64,000 bases of DNA, taken from assembly GCA_026874595.1 (NCBI GenBank), contig CM049308.1, positions 49,712,124 to 49,776,123 on the forward strand, in the 5' to 3' direction. Source of the DNA: Sipunculus nudus. Lineage: Eukaryota > Annelida > Sipuncula > Golfingiida > Sipunculidae. The position numbers and the translations under genes are program-made. Each line of letters begins with the position of its first letter. The stretch's first letter is position 1. Of this stretch, positions 46,901 to 61,589 are shown piece by piece. The notes beneath the pieces are model-generated. The model searched no databases. It had not been told where the DNA came from and saw only the letters and a program-made list of their open reading frames with translations.

Positions 46901-49450
46901 TAATTAGATGACCAATTAACTAACTTTCAAAGGTTATAAAATCTCTGCTTGAGCAATACATATTAAGCAAGGCTTCCTTTAATGTTTATAAAAAATGAGT
47001 TAACCCCCCCGCCCCCCCCCCCTATATCCAATGACAGCATATATATATGTCGCTTTAACTTGTATGGAAGCAAACACTTTTTACGTTGTCATCTTTAAAT
47101 TTTTATGAAACTGCACCCTATGTCATAGACAAATATTTTAATAACTGTTACTTTGTTATTTTTCAAATTTGTTCTGCTAGACTTGAACAAGTTGTAAATT
47201 TTAACCAACCGCTGAGGTGTCAAGGCTAATGAGAGGGGTCAGCTGATTCGTTCTCTGACACCAGCCGTATCCAGCAGAAACTGGCGCAAATTCATCAAAC
47301 TTCTCAATTTTATATTTAAAACATCTCTGTAGCCTAAATATGTACACTTTTAACCTAAGGGTGCTTTCTTGGTAAAATTAATACTGTTTGAAGCCTGGTG
47401 CGATATACGGCTGAAGTGCCGGTTCCACGTGTATAAGAAGCACGCTTTTTTGGTTTAATGTCCTACCTAGCAACCGTATCCAAGGTGGGCGGAGCTAACT
47501 CGTCCATGCCGTCACGTCAATTTCAAGCTCGGGCATTTTTTTCAGTGAACTCTGTTCGCCCTCACACAGTCATTTGAATATATGTACATTACATTTTCTG
47601 GCAAAGTTTAAACTAATAGTTGTCGCAAGCACAGTATTTGATTAACATGGTACCAAGCCTGCCTTGCGTTGATTTTTGTACGATTTCCAAATCGATTTAA
47701 ATTCTTGTGTTTAGGCCTAATCTGAATTTATAGGCTATCCCAGAAACATATATATTCTGATTGTTCATTACCATGCACTACCCTTTTTTTATGGGACACA
47801 TATCCAGTGATTATGACAAAAAATTTTGAACAAATGGTTTTATTTCTGCCTGAATTTAGTCCTAACCTGCGTGTACGGACTAGGATAAATCTTTAGTATC
47901 TAAAATAATCTAAAGTGTGTGGGGTCATCCCAACCTTGAAATGGGATCGCCCATATTGCAAGGCAAGTACGCACAAAGCGGTAAAAAGTTAGGCGAATAT
48001 TCTGACCAGTTCATTTTAAATAGGGATGACAAGATGCCAGTGCCGGTGTCTCGGTGTCGTGAAATACGTAGGTTCGCATGGAATTTTGTAAACTTTTTGC
48101 ATTTTTTTGTTAAAGTTGTATTCGTTAATTTGACGGGAATTAAAATTCGCATTTTTTATAACAAATGTAAATAGATTCGCACCGGCTGTGGCTAGAAAAC
48201 TTGTAGTCCAGAACTTAACGCTGACGGGCCTCACAAAGCGATTTTTCACGCATATACCACCAGTTACATGAATGAAGCTTCGGGCATGGCCATGACCAGG
48301 GCTCTGTGTACCGTAGGCCTACAATATAAATTTAAAAATCGGCCATATACAGTATTATAAAATAGAAGAGCTCAACTTTGGCTGCTGACCACGGTGCCAC
48401 CTTTCTGGTTTCTTCATAACGTGTATTCAGGAAATTTCACGCGACGACCGTTACGTCACGGTTAGCCTACGTCATTCCATTATGACGGCAAATTTTTCAC
48501 ATACAGCGCTGAGTTGGCATTGCAGTTCTCACATAAAGAAAAACAACAACTCGGCGTCGTGATGTTAGTTGTTTTTCATCAATTTTCGCTAACTTCACAC
48601 AAAATTAGGTCGTTTTCTCAGCATTTGCCGTACCGCTATGAACACACATTATAAATCCAGGGTGAGAAGAAAACCCAAAAAAACCTAGTGTCACGGTTGG
48701 TGGAACGGACTATAGTTGATTTGTGTTAAAAACTGAGCTCTTTGGGTATATAAGCAGAGCTGTACAGACAACATAAATAATTGTTTCCATATCAAGCTTA
48801 TGCATAAGATAAAACCATGAATTAAATATATCTTGATTCTGATTTTGCTTTCAACAGGCATCTGTAATTATTCCAAACATTCTGATAAAAAAAAAATCTT
48901 ATGAATATGTCTTTATGAAAAATGCATTGTAGCCAAAGTCTTTCAGTATGTGTAAACAGGTTTACAACCATACCAAGATTGTGTCTGTATCTATAAATAG
49001 CTTTCCAGACTACCAACTGTATCAGATTAGGTAACCGGTCAAGAGTTCAGTCAGTACAGCCAAGTGCAGGTCAAGAGTTCACTCAGTGCAGCAGCTGCAG
49101 CTGGCAATTTGTTCCGGTTCAATTGGGGAAATTGACTGCCTCAGCTGAGCTTGGTTAGCACAGTGCACCTGACTCAAGGGAAGTTTTGACGTATTGGCCT
49201 AAAGTTTTGACTTGTCCACGCATCTTTTATGGCTCGCTCGTACACAAGACTGGTATCGCCACTTACAATGTTAGCTCAAAAGGTGGTTTGAAGTATCTGC
49301 CTGAAAATTTACATGTCCATACATCTTCGATGGCTTTCTCGTAAACAAGGCTTGTAGAGCCATCTTCAGTAATTTTGTGTTGTGTAAATAATGAATTACA
49401 ACTTACTTTTTTATATTTAAGTCGTCTACAAATTGGAATGATTAATATGC
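43909..49450 (+). mobile_element. Family B element (copy B3), interrupted by a TIR element
   Basis: 5' end tttctAGCAAACCTGCGAGC at 43914 followed by ggtgtggcgtcgtccgtcg. Interior blocks (cagccaaattatttaatatttcacag, in parts; ggtcacatgagtcat) match B1 through about 45915. After the insertion at 45922-48712 the B1-like sequence resumes (agtctttcagtatgtgtaaacag, in parts, near 48935; cagtgcagc near 49080). The 3' hairpin was not found, so the right limit is approximate. Confidence 0.7.
45922..48712. mobile_element. 2.8 kb terminal-inverted-repeat element with TA duplication, nested in B3
   Basis: Ends TAGTCCGTTCCACCAACTGT.. and its inverse at 48682-48712, at least 31 bp with one mismatch, flanked by TA on each side (45920-45921, 48713-48714). 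No open frame longer than about 90 codons and no transposase motif, so non-autonomous. The TA duplication fits Tc1/mariner-type integration; superfamily not proven. Contains poly-C tracts near 46457 and 47005. Confidence 0.82.
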
Positions 49451-50702
49451 AAATTGATCGCATAATCAGGCCATCAAAGGTATAAGGGTCACGAAACTTA
49501 GGCTTAAGTGATTTTTTTTATCTTCAGGCATAACAGTTCTGAGAATTATGCAAATGCTTGTAACTACCAAAAAAATATGAAATCGTCCTAGAATATATTA
49601 ATTAATACATTTATTTGCAATTTTTTTGTGTTTTTACTGCCATTATGCAAAAAAAAAAAAAAATCAATGGCATAAGAAGGCAAATAACCAGTTTGAGTGT
49701 TTTCTGTCCCGTAATCTTATAAAGTGAAGTCTATGTAATGACATTACCTTTTACATTTGAATAGTATGTTACCTAGGTTATAAATCGTTTATTCTGTTTG
49801 CTTACATAATTAACATTTGAAGCTTTAAAAGTGGATCAATAAATGTCAAAATCCATGTTAAACTGATTTCCGACATTAAGGAAATGACAGCTTTCTACTG
49901 AAGACAAGTTATATGAATTAAGTATTGCAATTGCAAACTGTGCTTTTCTTAGTGGCTTACAGTTTATTTTTTTTTTTGTAATCTCTCTTTTGCGTTTCTA
50001 CATGATAGCAGTGTCAAATGATTAGCTTCAAGTCAGTTATGACCTTTATGCGCATAGAAATGCTAAACTGAAAATAAATGAAAATAGAACCAGAGGGAGG
50101 AACATAAAACTGCAGAAAACTGGCTCTCCCTTGTCTTATATTATCACTTAATATATCATTTTACAGAGAAATGACGGGGCTTTTGGAAACAGCCAATTGT
50201 AATATTGTGAGTTCCATATATGCAGTATATTATGCAGGTTCAAAGGTAACACAGTCAAATGCGTGGAGCTTATTTGTTAGGAGACAGATGTAAGATGTAA
50301 ATAAATTCACTGTTTGGTGAATATCATTAAACACAAGTCGAATTTTTTATTTAAGTGGAAATTAAGGTAGCTAATTGGCTTAGGCCAAACACGATGATCC
50401 CGTCAATCCGGGGAGGGGGGGGGGGGGGGTTACATGACAGGTAAGGGCTATTTACAGCCGCGTACCTCTGACAATGTGTGAACACGCCAGTTACTCGGTC
50501 TCCGTGGTACATTTTATAAAACCTCCCAGCCCCTCCCAGGAAATTCTGCTCAAAATCGCCATACCATCATTGTTTTATACATACAATTATTTAAAGAAAG
50601 TTGATCAGGTCCATTTCGGTTTTGTTAGGAATGAAATGTTGCATTACTTATAAATATCAATTCTTACAAATAAAACGTCTATGGTCCTATTATATTAACA
50701 AA

Positions 50703-50705
<3 letters not shown>

Positions 50706-50762
<57 letters not shown>
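50706..50762. repeat. (AT)n microsatellite
   Basis: Uninterrupted AT dinucleotides. Confidence 0.95.
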
Positions 50763-50765
<3 letters not shown>

Positions 50766-51064
50766 TATGTGATGAAAAGATTATACTTGCCTGGATTAAT
50801 AGTGGCACACAACCTCTACGAGGCTTGATGCAAAAAGCAACAGCTGAAAAAATACCTGGCGCTCATGAACTAAAACATCTCCAGATGCTTGAGCATGCAG
50901 TCACTCCCTTTGGTGCCGCCGTAACAACAAACTAAAGTCATCAGAGCTATGTATAAAGGGATGGCCCTTTGTCCGCCGTCTGTCTAACTCTCCGTGACCC
51001 CGTTGACAGACCACAATTTGTCTACATTTACATAGTTAACTTGTATTTTTGACAGTTGCATTGC

Positions 51065-51100
<36 letters not shown>

Positions 51101-53247
51101 TATTGATTTATTACTAAAGTTTATTAACAACGGTGTATAGGCAATCATATTTTATTTCTAATGGTCACAGATGAATAAACCCCGCTCTTTAATTATTTCT
51201 TTCAGTCTATGTAATAACAGAATATTATTCTGCAATGGAAAGAAAAACATATATGAATATTGTTACTTAGATGCTAAGTTTAAGTTGCCATTCATTATTT
51301 GACTGCAGATTAAATTGTATTTTAGCGTGTAGGATAAAGAAACATGATTTTGATTCACTTTTCTACCAATTTAGTTATTACTGTTTTTTAAGAATTTTTT
51401 AGGAATTGTATTTAGTAAATTTGCTTCGCTGTATCTCGGTATGATATAACATGCTGATATAAAATGATTGTAAAAATGACATCCTGTAATTATTCATAGA
51501 AATTATTCTAACAACAAAAAAAGATTGTTTGCTCTACCTGTCCCCTAATATTAAAATTTATTGTCAATCAATTCAAACTTATCCAATGTGTACTGGTAAT
51601 TTGATTGAGTTTACATTCAGGGATCCATGTACACAGTTGCATACGAAATATCCAAGGTGCTTTAGTGACTTCATCGTTAGATTGCCATAAGACAAATATG
51701 CTGCTACATGCAGTATGTGTACAAACATATATTTCAATGTTTTATGTTTCATAACTCTAATATATTTAAATGCATTGGGGTAAGAGGCTGGTGTATTCAG
51801 GTAGAACTTCATATATATATATATGTGTGTGTGTGTGTTATTGATTTATTACTAAAGTTTAATAGGAACTTTTATTTTATACTATAGGCAAAACAGAATA
51901 TATTTTAATTGTATCTCAGAAAGAACTACATACGTTAATTTCTTATAAAATATTTAGCGTGAAGCAACTATGTCGGGTTTGGTATTTGCCAACTAAGGCT
52001 TTAATAAGATGTTTAAATGCTTGAGTTTTCTCTACACAAAAATACCAAAGATGGTTAGCGTTTAAAGAATACTGACTTAGGCTGTAAAACAACGGGTTCT
52101 GCACCTATAGGTACCTGCACATAGTGTTGAATCATAAGTTATCCATTTGAGCCTTAGTTTTATACATTGTTTGTATTTTTTTTTTTAATTTTTCAATTTT
52201 TATTTTAATTCATTTTTATTTCGTAGAGTTTGTACTGCAGGTGCTTGTTTTTAATCTGTTGATCAAATTCTTCTTAAAATGAGAAATGACTGATTTTAGT
52301 TGTTCTAACATCATATGCTTTTTGTTAACTTTTAAATTATGACTTTAATCATTTAAATAACTGTGGAATGTACCTATTAAAAAATTTTATTTTATATTAT
52401 GCTCTTTACTAAGCCTTTCCAATACTGGTTAAGTGAATGAAACTTGTCCGCTTGCCCCGTAACATGCAAGCAAACTGAATATCAGATGAAACCTGTCATT
52501 AATTTGCTGCCCCGATCATAGACGTTCACACACGGCTTTTTACGGGGTCAGCCTAGTAATTCAGACTCGAGTGCACGAATACACGTAGTGGTTTCCCTTT
52601 AGATTTTTATTTAAAAAACATGTTTATTCTGAGCCATTGTAATTTGCATTTAATATTCTACTACTCCTCATTATTATAGGCCCGTGATTCTTTTATCTGA
52701 ATTGCCAGACAGACTGTGACAATAGCGTGTAAGCATTGGCTCCCGATATTAGTCATACCGACCTATAATTATAACAGTTAATGAGACTGCCAACTCGTTA
52801 ATACTATAAGAGATGGGCTCTGTAATCTAAATGACTTATCACATCATTAATAATATAGGGCACCATTTTCAGCTGTTATTCAGTGTAGAATATTTTTATG
52901 ATTACTGTTTAATTATTAATTTAAGGCTTATGTGCTTACATCTTTAAAAAGTTATAAATTGTAAGATCTTGTTCAGACACCATAATAAGCCATTTAAATC
53001 AGCCTTATAAATCTAACAAATATATATAAAAAAGACATTATTATGAAGCAAATGACTTTTTATATCATACAGTCATTCTGACAAATATATTGACTGAATT
53101 TTCAATCAATGTCTAAAGTCAATGAAATTTTTTAGTAAGTTTATAATTGCAGGAGTAAATCAGGCAATTTGCATATAGATTGAAAAGTTCGGGCTATTTT
53201 CAAATTTACTGATTTTACACATTGACTGTTCATTCAAAGTATTAACT

Positions 53248-53252
<5 letters not shown>

Positions 53253-53285
<33 letters not shown>
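53253..53285. repeat. (GA)n microsatellite
   Basis: Uninterrupted ga dinucleotides. Confidence 0.95.
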
Positions 53286-53287
<2 letters not shown>

Positions 53288-55289
53288 CTGCTTCATGACG
53301 TCAGATTGACTGATATTTATATTGTATAAGGTCTCGTATATAAATATGATCAAATTTCTTCATGTGTTTCCCCCATGCTGAACTTTCGGACGAACTAAAA
53401 AATGGTTGTTGGATATAAAACCAGTCATAAGAAAAGGGTGGAATAACTTTTTTTCAAATATATATAACGAAGAATCCATGAGATACAAAAAGGGCGTGCA
53501 GACTCTGCAGACCCCCCCCCCCCCCCCCCCCCATATGTCATATTAAAGGTAGATGGAAAGGGAAAATGTTGGAACGGAATATGACCTATTGTTTAATAAG
53601 AGTAGACAAACCTTCGTGATAAAGTTCTTTTGAATCTTGAAGCCTATATGGCAAAAGTTAACTATTATAAAAACATAGTCTGATCACATGTACTCTCCGG
53701 CCGTGTAAGATCATTTCATTTATCTTGTTTTAACTTTCTGTGCTATCTAGTAGGATTAATTACCTGACTCAACTCAGATTGATAAAGCTCCATGCGAAGA
53801 TAAAGCGTGGCCTCCTATGCATTCATCGTCTTTTCTTCAACTTATTTATATCGTATCCGTATCGTTTAAAAGGAACATATTGACCTTATTTGGTTGCATG
53901 TTTAGATACGGCCAATACGAACCGGCACACATTTGCCGGCAATTTTTTTCATGTGTCACAAGAATAGAGGTGCATGGTTGCCTTTTTTTAAAACCTTTGT
54001 CAGCGATTGTAAAGAAAATCGAGATATGGATTAAGATTTTCTACCAAATCAATCTGTAAATAACGCTAATGTCCAAATGTTGTTCCAATAGATATAAAAT
54101 GTTTTTCGATGATGGTCTTTTTTATCGATAAGAGCCTAGGGTAAGGATTAATTGTACATTTGACCATGGAGGGGAGCTAATAATATTAATTAGCTATACA
54201 AACGTTGTACTGAGAATTAAATTCGGAAAGTTTTTTTTTACCTGAGACCAGACACAGAGCTGATTAAACTTGCGAATGTAAAATAAATTTACTTATTACT
54301 GACCAATGAACAATTTGCAAAAGCAAACATTGAATAGCAAGTCATATAATCTAAACATGTATATCAATTGTGAAGAAAAGGTTATAAGCAAGGGCGGTAT
54401 ATTAGAAAAAAAAACTTACAGGCATTAATCACTCGTTTACTCTTGTCTCTCTCAAAGTGTTTCCACTATATCGCTCTGTTTCTTTGCCCCATATATCTTG
54501 ATACTGTTGTGAGAGAAAGGCAGCAGTTTATTCAGATGGCGACAGTAGCGGGTCACGCGTATTGACAGCTACTCGTGCATGCAACTGTCCTTGTTGCATC
54601 ACTTTTCATACATACGTTTAATTGGATACTCTGTCACCGCGAAGCTTCGTGTAAAAAACACAGATCATCAGTTTGATTTGCAACTAGGCCCTTTCATACA
54701 CGCCATGCATATACTTTACACTTCGTCTATGAATTCATGCTCAGAACTAGTCCATCTCTGGAACCTTGTGTCCTATGTTAAACCTGATTGACGGACACGG
54801 AGGATACAATGTGAAACTATTTCAGTTTGGTCTTTTGACTAACTGAACACCCCGATAGAATTCTGCACTTTTAAAACGCGAGCTCAGTGCTGGTAAGAAA
54901 CGGCTGACTAGATATGAGAGCACTATACATAACATCTTCTAACGTAGATATTTATTCTGTTTTTTTTAGGAGAGCTCGAGCTTGTTTTTCCTTTATTAGC
55001 TGCTGCGTAGCGACTGCATCACAGAGAATGTGTTTGTTGGTGTGAGAGCTTTATCGTTAACTCTGCGGAAAGTTATTTTTAAACCATAGACATATATCCG
55101 TGGCTCGTAAAGAACACAGAAAATTATTTTATCGCTACTGTATGGAGAGTCGACAAGCGACTACAGGTATTCGCCGAATCACAGAGGCATGGATAAAGTG
55201 ATACGTGCATGAAATCCAAACTGATATGACAACTCTCCAAATTTATGGCATCAGAAATGCCCAATAACATGAATGGATGAAACAGAAAA

Positions 55290-56085
55290 AAAATGATTGT
55301 AGGTGGCACCACCGGTCAGGTGTACAGGATAATGCCATCCTAGATCTATGCACATAGCAAACAAATCCTGAGATAAATACATTAATGTATTTTACGAATA
55401 CATTATTGCAGGTGGTGCCACCTGTCTTGTGTAGGATAAAGCTGTCCAAGCTGAAAAGACATGCAAAATGTCAGGCCGTTGCATTAAAGAATTCCTGAGA
55501 TATGTGTGATTTTCATAAAAAAACAGAACGACAGATGGACTCCAGATTAAACTTATTGCAGATGGCAAGTGTATACAAGATAAAGCAATCAAAGATCTAT
55601 ACTCAATTTCAGACTGATACATTAAACAACTCTTGATATAAATGCATGAATGTATTATACAAATACGTGATTGAAGGTGGCGCCACCTGTCATGTGTACG
55701 AGAAAACTATACAGGATGAATGGACGTGCCACTTTTCTCGCCGATACATTGAACCACTCCTGAGATATGAGTAATTTTCACCCAAAGCAAACGCACCGCC
55801 ACGCTTAAAAAGATTGCTGATGCTCCCACCATTCTTGAGTATATTACGGCGGTATCAAAGATCTATGGACTTGCTTAATTTCAACCCACATACGTTTGAC
55901 CACTCCTGAGATATGTGCTATTATCACTATTATTATTGAAAGTATTGCAGGTGGCGCCACGAATCCTTGTTAGGCACGAGTTCACATGTGACCGATTAAG
56001 TATGCCGGGTTTCAGGAAGATCGGTCCAGGGGTCTCAGACGACTTTTCGTATAGACGAACGCGGCGGCAGCCGAACCCGCGTGAA
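55290..56085. repeat. Family B-like interior fragment
   Basis: Four ggtggcgccacc-type boxes at about 55301, 55411, 55676 and 55949, each with nearby ctcctgagatatg/cattaa motifs, in the style of the B interior. No termini visible. The downstream non-LTR retrotransposon appears to begin within or next to it. Confidence 0.5.
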
Positions 56086-56089
56086 ATCA

Positions 56090-58530
56090 AATTGAGTATT
56101 TTCAATTTTTTTTTACAAAAAGTTCTGGAAAATACTTGGGCCAATTTTCTATGACCTCCAAAATGAAATCTATATTAAACAGGAAATGCCAATATCAATG
56201 AGAAAAGCCGTTATCTCTTTAATCTTTAAAAACGGAGATAAAGAAGAACTTAATAATTACAGACCAATAAGCCTGTGTAATACAGATTACAAAATATTAA
56301 CATTTATATTAGCAAAAAGAATACAAAAGTAGCAGATCATATAATTATTTAGACCAAACAGGCTATATTAAGGGTCGCTATATTGGTAACAATATACGTT
56401 TATAGCTGAGGACATTATTAATTATACAAAATTATGTAATAAAGAAGGTGCTTTAGTTCAGCTCGATTTCTCCAAAGTTTTTAACACCTTGGAATGGGAA
56501 TTCATGTTTACTGCATTAAAGTATTTTAATTTTGGAAATTATTTTTATCGATGGATAAAAATATTTTACAAAAAACCTGAATTCTGTATAAAAAACAATG
56601 GCTGGATTTCTCCCATAAAAGTTATGCAACGCGGGATAAGACAAGGGTGCCCAGTTTCGGCATTGCTTTTTATTATAGCTGTTGAGTTTATGGCCATTAG
56701 GATAAGAAATAATAATGATATACATGGATTTACGATAAATGGTGAAATTGTGAAATTATCACAGTATGCGGACGACACAACTATTGCAGTCACAGATCAA
56801 AGCTCCATACATAGTTCATTAGAAGAGGTAAAACAATTTGGAAAAGTATCAGGTCTACAGCTCAATCTCAAAAAGTGTTTAGGATTATGGTTAGGTTTAA
56901 AAGAAAATACCACTATTAACATCTATGAAATCAAGTGGACAGAAGAACCAGTAAAATACCTGGGGTGTATATTTCAACGGATCAAACCTTTGCGTTACAA
57001 AAGAATTGGGACGAAGTCATAAATAAGTTAAAAAAAATAATAAATACTTGGAAGAAAAGAAACCTTTCTATTTTCGGGAAAATTCTAATTTTAAAATCTC
57101 TTGGTATATCACAACTACTTCTTAAAGCTTCGGTATTAGAAAATAATACAAAGGAACTACGTAAAATAGAAAGGATTATGTATAAGTATATATGGAATTC
57201 TCGTGATCGAATTAAAAGAAAAACTATTATAGGCACGTATGACCAAGGTGGACTGAAAATGCCCGATATAGAATCAATAGTCCAAGCCGCAAAAAGTGCT
57301 TGGATTCCAAGAATATTACAAAATAAGTATCTTGCTTTCTACGTTTTTTTCTTAGCAAGATTGGTCTCGATATAACAACAGTGTTACAGACAAATGTTAC
57401 AAACGAGAAAGAATTACAGGATTTTGCCTATTTACCACTTTTTTATAGACAGATGATTTTTAGTTATATTAACTGGAAGAAATTACTTCCATTTAGTAAA
57501 ATGACACCAGATAAAATATTAAGCCAGTTTATTTGGGAAATAAAAACATTTCATATAAAGGAAAGCCCCTTCTTTTTAAAGCATGGGTTAGCGCAAATAT
57601 TACGCGTTCATAACTTAATAATAAATTCAAAATTCATTTCAGAGAAAGAAGTTCTAAATAGACTTAAAGATACTAGAAACTGAATTATTGAATATTCTAT
57701 TCTTCAAAATATGTTGAAAAAAATATTTAAATATATTAATACAGACGTCGAAACGACTAAATTGAGCACTTAAAACGAAATGTCAATATTTACAGGTAAT
57801 AAAACCGTTAACATTGATAAACAAAAACAACATTTTTTCTATGATTTATTGATAAATGAAAAATTTCATTTGCCAATTTCACACACAAAATTGAAGAAAA
57901 TTTTTGACATAGATTATATAATACATGGGGTACTATTTATAAAGTAAAGGTCGAAAAATTTCCATACCGAAAAATTGCAGAATTTAACTATAAATTATTA
58001 AATAACTTAATCCCATGCAGCGCTAAACAAGCAAAATGGGATAACAATGCAAAGCAACACTGTGATTTGTGTGGGGCTCGGGATGATGTTTCCCATATGC
58101 TTTTTTTCTGTCAAACAGTAAAGCCGATTTGGTCTGTCATAAATCGTGTGTTAAAGGAAAGTATAGGTTGGAAACATTTGATGTTGGGTTACAAAATATC
58201 AAATGGGCTAAATAGAAATATTATATTTATTAACAATTATCTCAGTATCGTTACATATGCAATTTTAAGGCACAGATGAACGCAAAGATAAATGCACTGC
58301 TGATAAACCATACTGATATTGTAAAATATGTGTTCCGTGACTTGTATTTTCATTTGAATATACAGTCTGTAATTAAGATAATGTATTTAAATCCAAAGGA
58401 AATAAATGTGTTGATTGAGAGAATAAAAAAAGGTGGTATCGATGATGAAAAAGACTCAATTGAACATTAATCGTGAAAATTAATATTTATGCTACTGAGA
58501 TACCACAAAGAGTTAGATAAATAAAAAAAA
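56090..58530 (+). pseudogene. 5'-truncated non-LTR retrotransposon, reverse transcriptase remnant
   Basis: A plus-strand reverse transcriptase with intact blocks in order: an N-terminal NNYRPISLCN block (about 56255), a degraded LDFSK motif (56465), GIRQGCPVSALLF (about 56630), QYADDTT active-site motif (about 56763), GLQLNLKK, then a thumb region with GGLKMPDIES. Near the C-terminus is a CDLCGARDDVSHMLFFC cysteine motif (58057-58107). Stops (for example at 56330) and several frameshifts break it into at least five frames. An A-rich tail (58521-58532) follows. The motif set is like L1/Tx1-type elements of invertebrates. Dead copy, no function expected. Confidence 0.88.
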
Positions 58531-58532
58531 AA

Positions 58533-60425
58533 AGCAGAAAAGTCACAGCGCTGCACAAAGATTGAAACAAAATGAAATGCGACTGAAATGACGTTTTGCA
58601 ACAAGGGACCTTTCTACCACCGCACATATGTAACCTACCACCTTAGGTTACATGTTTACAAACATGTTGTTGATAAACAAGTCCATACATCCTTCGAGAA
58701 GGCCTTATAAGATCTTTTCACAACAAAAAGTTCCTTAGATCATTAATATTTACACATAGGCAGCCAGAAATCCCCTTAATTCTTTTTCAAAGGCATGTGA
58801 ATGGGCACCTTTAATATGTTTTATTCCTGCACTTTATAACTATAAGTCGCCAACATAACTTTAGCTTTTAGGCGCTGTAACAGAGATTGGGTTTTTGGAA
58901 AGCCTTTATTAAACAGGTTGAGTGCATCAGATATAACGTAAGTTTTACTCTCACAATTAAAAATAGCTGTAAATAAAAAAAAAATAATATTTCATTGTGA
59001 ATATCTGAACTTCATTTAATTTTTGGACCTCGGTTACAATTTGCTTTATGTGCACAGAACCTGTCATCTTGCAATTAAATTGAATCCGCCAACACAGATT
59101 TTGTTAATACACCTTGTTCCACGCAGGTTCCGCCGCCGTGTTCGTTTCCGGTGAACTTCTCTGACACTCTTGGACCAATCTTTCCGCTACCCAGCACACG
59201 TATTTGCTCTCATGTGAACTGGTGCTTAACAAAAAATTGCAATACATTTTGTGCACTATGAATCTTGGTGTCTAAGTGATAACAGCCCATGTCTCAGTGG
59301 TTCAATCACTTGGTGCTTAAATTGTGCATGTCCATTGATCTTGGATCTCATAATCTCGTACTCGAGACACCACCCACAATAATTGTTTGCGTGCCGTCCA
59401 CCCATGCGTTTGCCGTTTGTTCGTCTTAGGTGGTTAGCATTCAACACTTTCATTGAGTGTAATGTTATAGGAGATGAACAGCATTCCCTTCATAGGTACT
59501 TTAGTTATAAAGCTGATAGGGCTCGCCATAATTCCATGAGAAATTCATATCTTGTGGTTCAAAATCATCTCTTTTATTGCACTCTATTCAAAATTGCCAT
59601 CTGAGCCTTTTTACACTGATGCCTTTCATCTAATGGAGTTTTCGGTCTTGTCACTCTTGTGTACCTCCCAGTTTCCACAAAAAAAAAACATAATGACTAC
59701 TTGTACGTATAACCTAGTCAAGGCACTGCGATGTGGACCTGATTATACATCATCTAAATATTTATCAAATGACTGTATATAACCTCAGTTTTTCCTTTTT
59801 TTTTCTTTATTTGACTGAGCTAGTAATCAATGTATAAAGATTCATATTTACTCCGTACATCTGATGTTCTCATTTGATGCAAAATTAGCATTTCTTCTTG
59901 AGAAGCCATCTTTTGCCATCAATAATATCAGCATTGACCTCACATTTTGCCTTTGCGAGATGCACATGTGAACTTTATATTCATGTACATAATGTTTACA
60001 TCTGTTTCAATTTGGGATTATACCTAGTCCTCCATGTACAGCAGAAGTAGTGCCTTTGTGAACACCAAGAATATACTTTTACTTAGCAAAACTGAGATAC
60101 GTAGCTTTTCAATAGGTGTTGTCTCAATTTTTTAAAACAATTGTTGTACTGTTGCTACAAAGAAGGTGACTCCCAAAAATTCAGCATCATATAAAAGGAT
60201 AGTTTAATGATAGAATGAAAAAGACCTATTGACACCTTAGGGCAACAATTATTTGATTCAATGATTCTCTTTAACTTAAAAATAGCGTTCATAGCCTTCT
60301 CCTTTAGGTCTGAAAAGCCATATTAAAAGATCCGGAATTACAGAATAAAAGTCTGAGGTAACTATAAGACTTGAATCTGTATACCATTCAAATAAAGGTG
60401 TTTCCTTAATAGTCGACCAGATCTA
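58533..60425. other. Unassigned region
   Basis: AT-rich, only short open frames without similarity. No repeat ends recognised. Confidence 0.4.
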
Positions 60426-60429
60426 TTAA

Positions 60430-61575
60430 AATTATAACTTTGGTCTTAATAATTTATCTCCAGCTTCCATGTCTTACAGTAAGTGTGCAAGATTTTAAAC
60501 AGGTCTTCAGTCCTTCCTTCAAAGTTAACCAAAAGAACCATATTATCAGCAAACAATAAACACTTGATCACCTCTGACCCTATATACACAGAATACACAG
60601 AACCAGTATGATTTTTACCCAATTCATGTGGCAGATCATGCATGTATATAGAGAACAAGGAAGGGCTTAATACCTCTCCCTGTCTCACCCCTTGAAAAAC
60701 CTCGAAACATGGGATAATTCCACATTTTGTCTTGACACAGTTTCTTACATTACAGAACAGGCTTTTTTTACAGAATAATAGAAGTTACTGTTAATGCCTA
60801 AAGATTAAAGTTTGTATAGCTATAAGAGTCCATTCCACTAGATTTTGTCAAACGCTTTCGCAGATCAACAAAACCTACATAAAGCTTGCCATTTATCTTT
60901 GTGTACTTGTCTATAATACTCTTTAGAACATGCACGTAAACAGACGTACGCAAGTCTTTGTGGAAAGCAATTTGTTCCCTTGTTCCAATATTATTTTCCT
61001 GTCTGTCTTTCATTTAGAACCATATTATAGACTTCGGCAATATTACTGCATAAGGTGATGCTTCTGTAATTTGCAGGTTCCCACGATCGCCTCGTTCCAC
61101 GATCGCCTCGTTTGAACAGTATAGATATGAATACTTCACTCCATTACTAAGTGTAGGAACCAGAACAGAAAATTTGATTAAAAAGAATAGTAAGTGGTTG
61201 ACATAACACATCAGCTCCAGTCTTAAGCATTTTATTTGCTATACCATCTATCCCACATAATTGCCTGTTTTAAGAGAGATTTTACTATTTTCATGACTTC
61301 CAACTCCTTTATGAGGTGTCAAGTTTATCAAAACACTTTTCCTTTTCTAGTGTGTTTAAGACATCTTTAGTACCCATTTATCTTTCTCCACATTAACATG
61401 ACTGCAGAAAATGGCTCTGTATCCTGTGCCACGTCATGTTTATTTTGTAATCATTCACAAGTTTCCAGTATCCAGTATGATCCTTACAATATAGGAACTC
61501 TATATTCCGTAAAGCTTGGTCTTTCTATTAACTTTTGCTTTGGTTTTATACTGTTTCTTGAAGTAAAATCATTTC
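60430..61575 (-). pseudogene. Second non-LTR reverse transcriptase remnant (3' part)
   Basis: Minus strand. RQGEVLSPSLFSIYMHDL (about 60685) and LLFADNMVLLV (about 60550) are reverse transcriptase motifs, with the second Asp of the usual ADDM replaced by Asn. Upstream, EQIAFHKDLRT..YVGFVDLRK is a degraded motif A region (about 60850-60980). Frameshifts separate the pieces. The motif style differs from the element at 56090. Confidence 0.75.
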
Positions 61576-61589
61576 CCTTGTTTTTTTTT

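Larger units (their letters stand above)
49451..55289. other. Unassigned AT-rich region
   Basis: No exon with family similarity was found on either strand. Holds (TA)n at 50706-50762, (GT)n at about 51074-51100, (GA)n at about 53253-53285, and poly-G or poly-C tracts near 50404 and 53513. A (tg)n unit ending ttattgatttattactaaag (51100 and 51838) occurs twice and may mark a small dispersed repeat. Confidence 0.5.
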
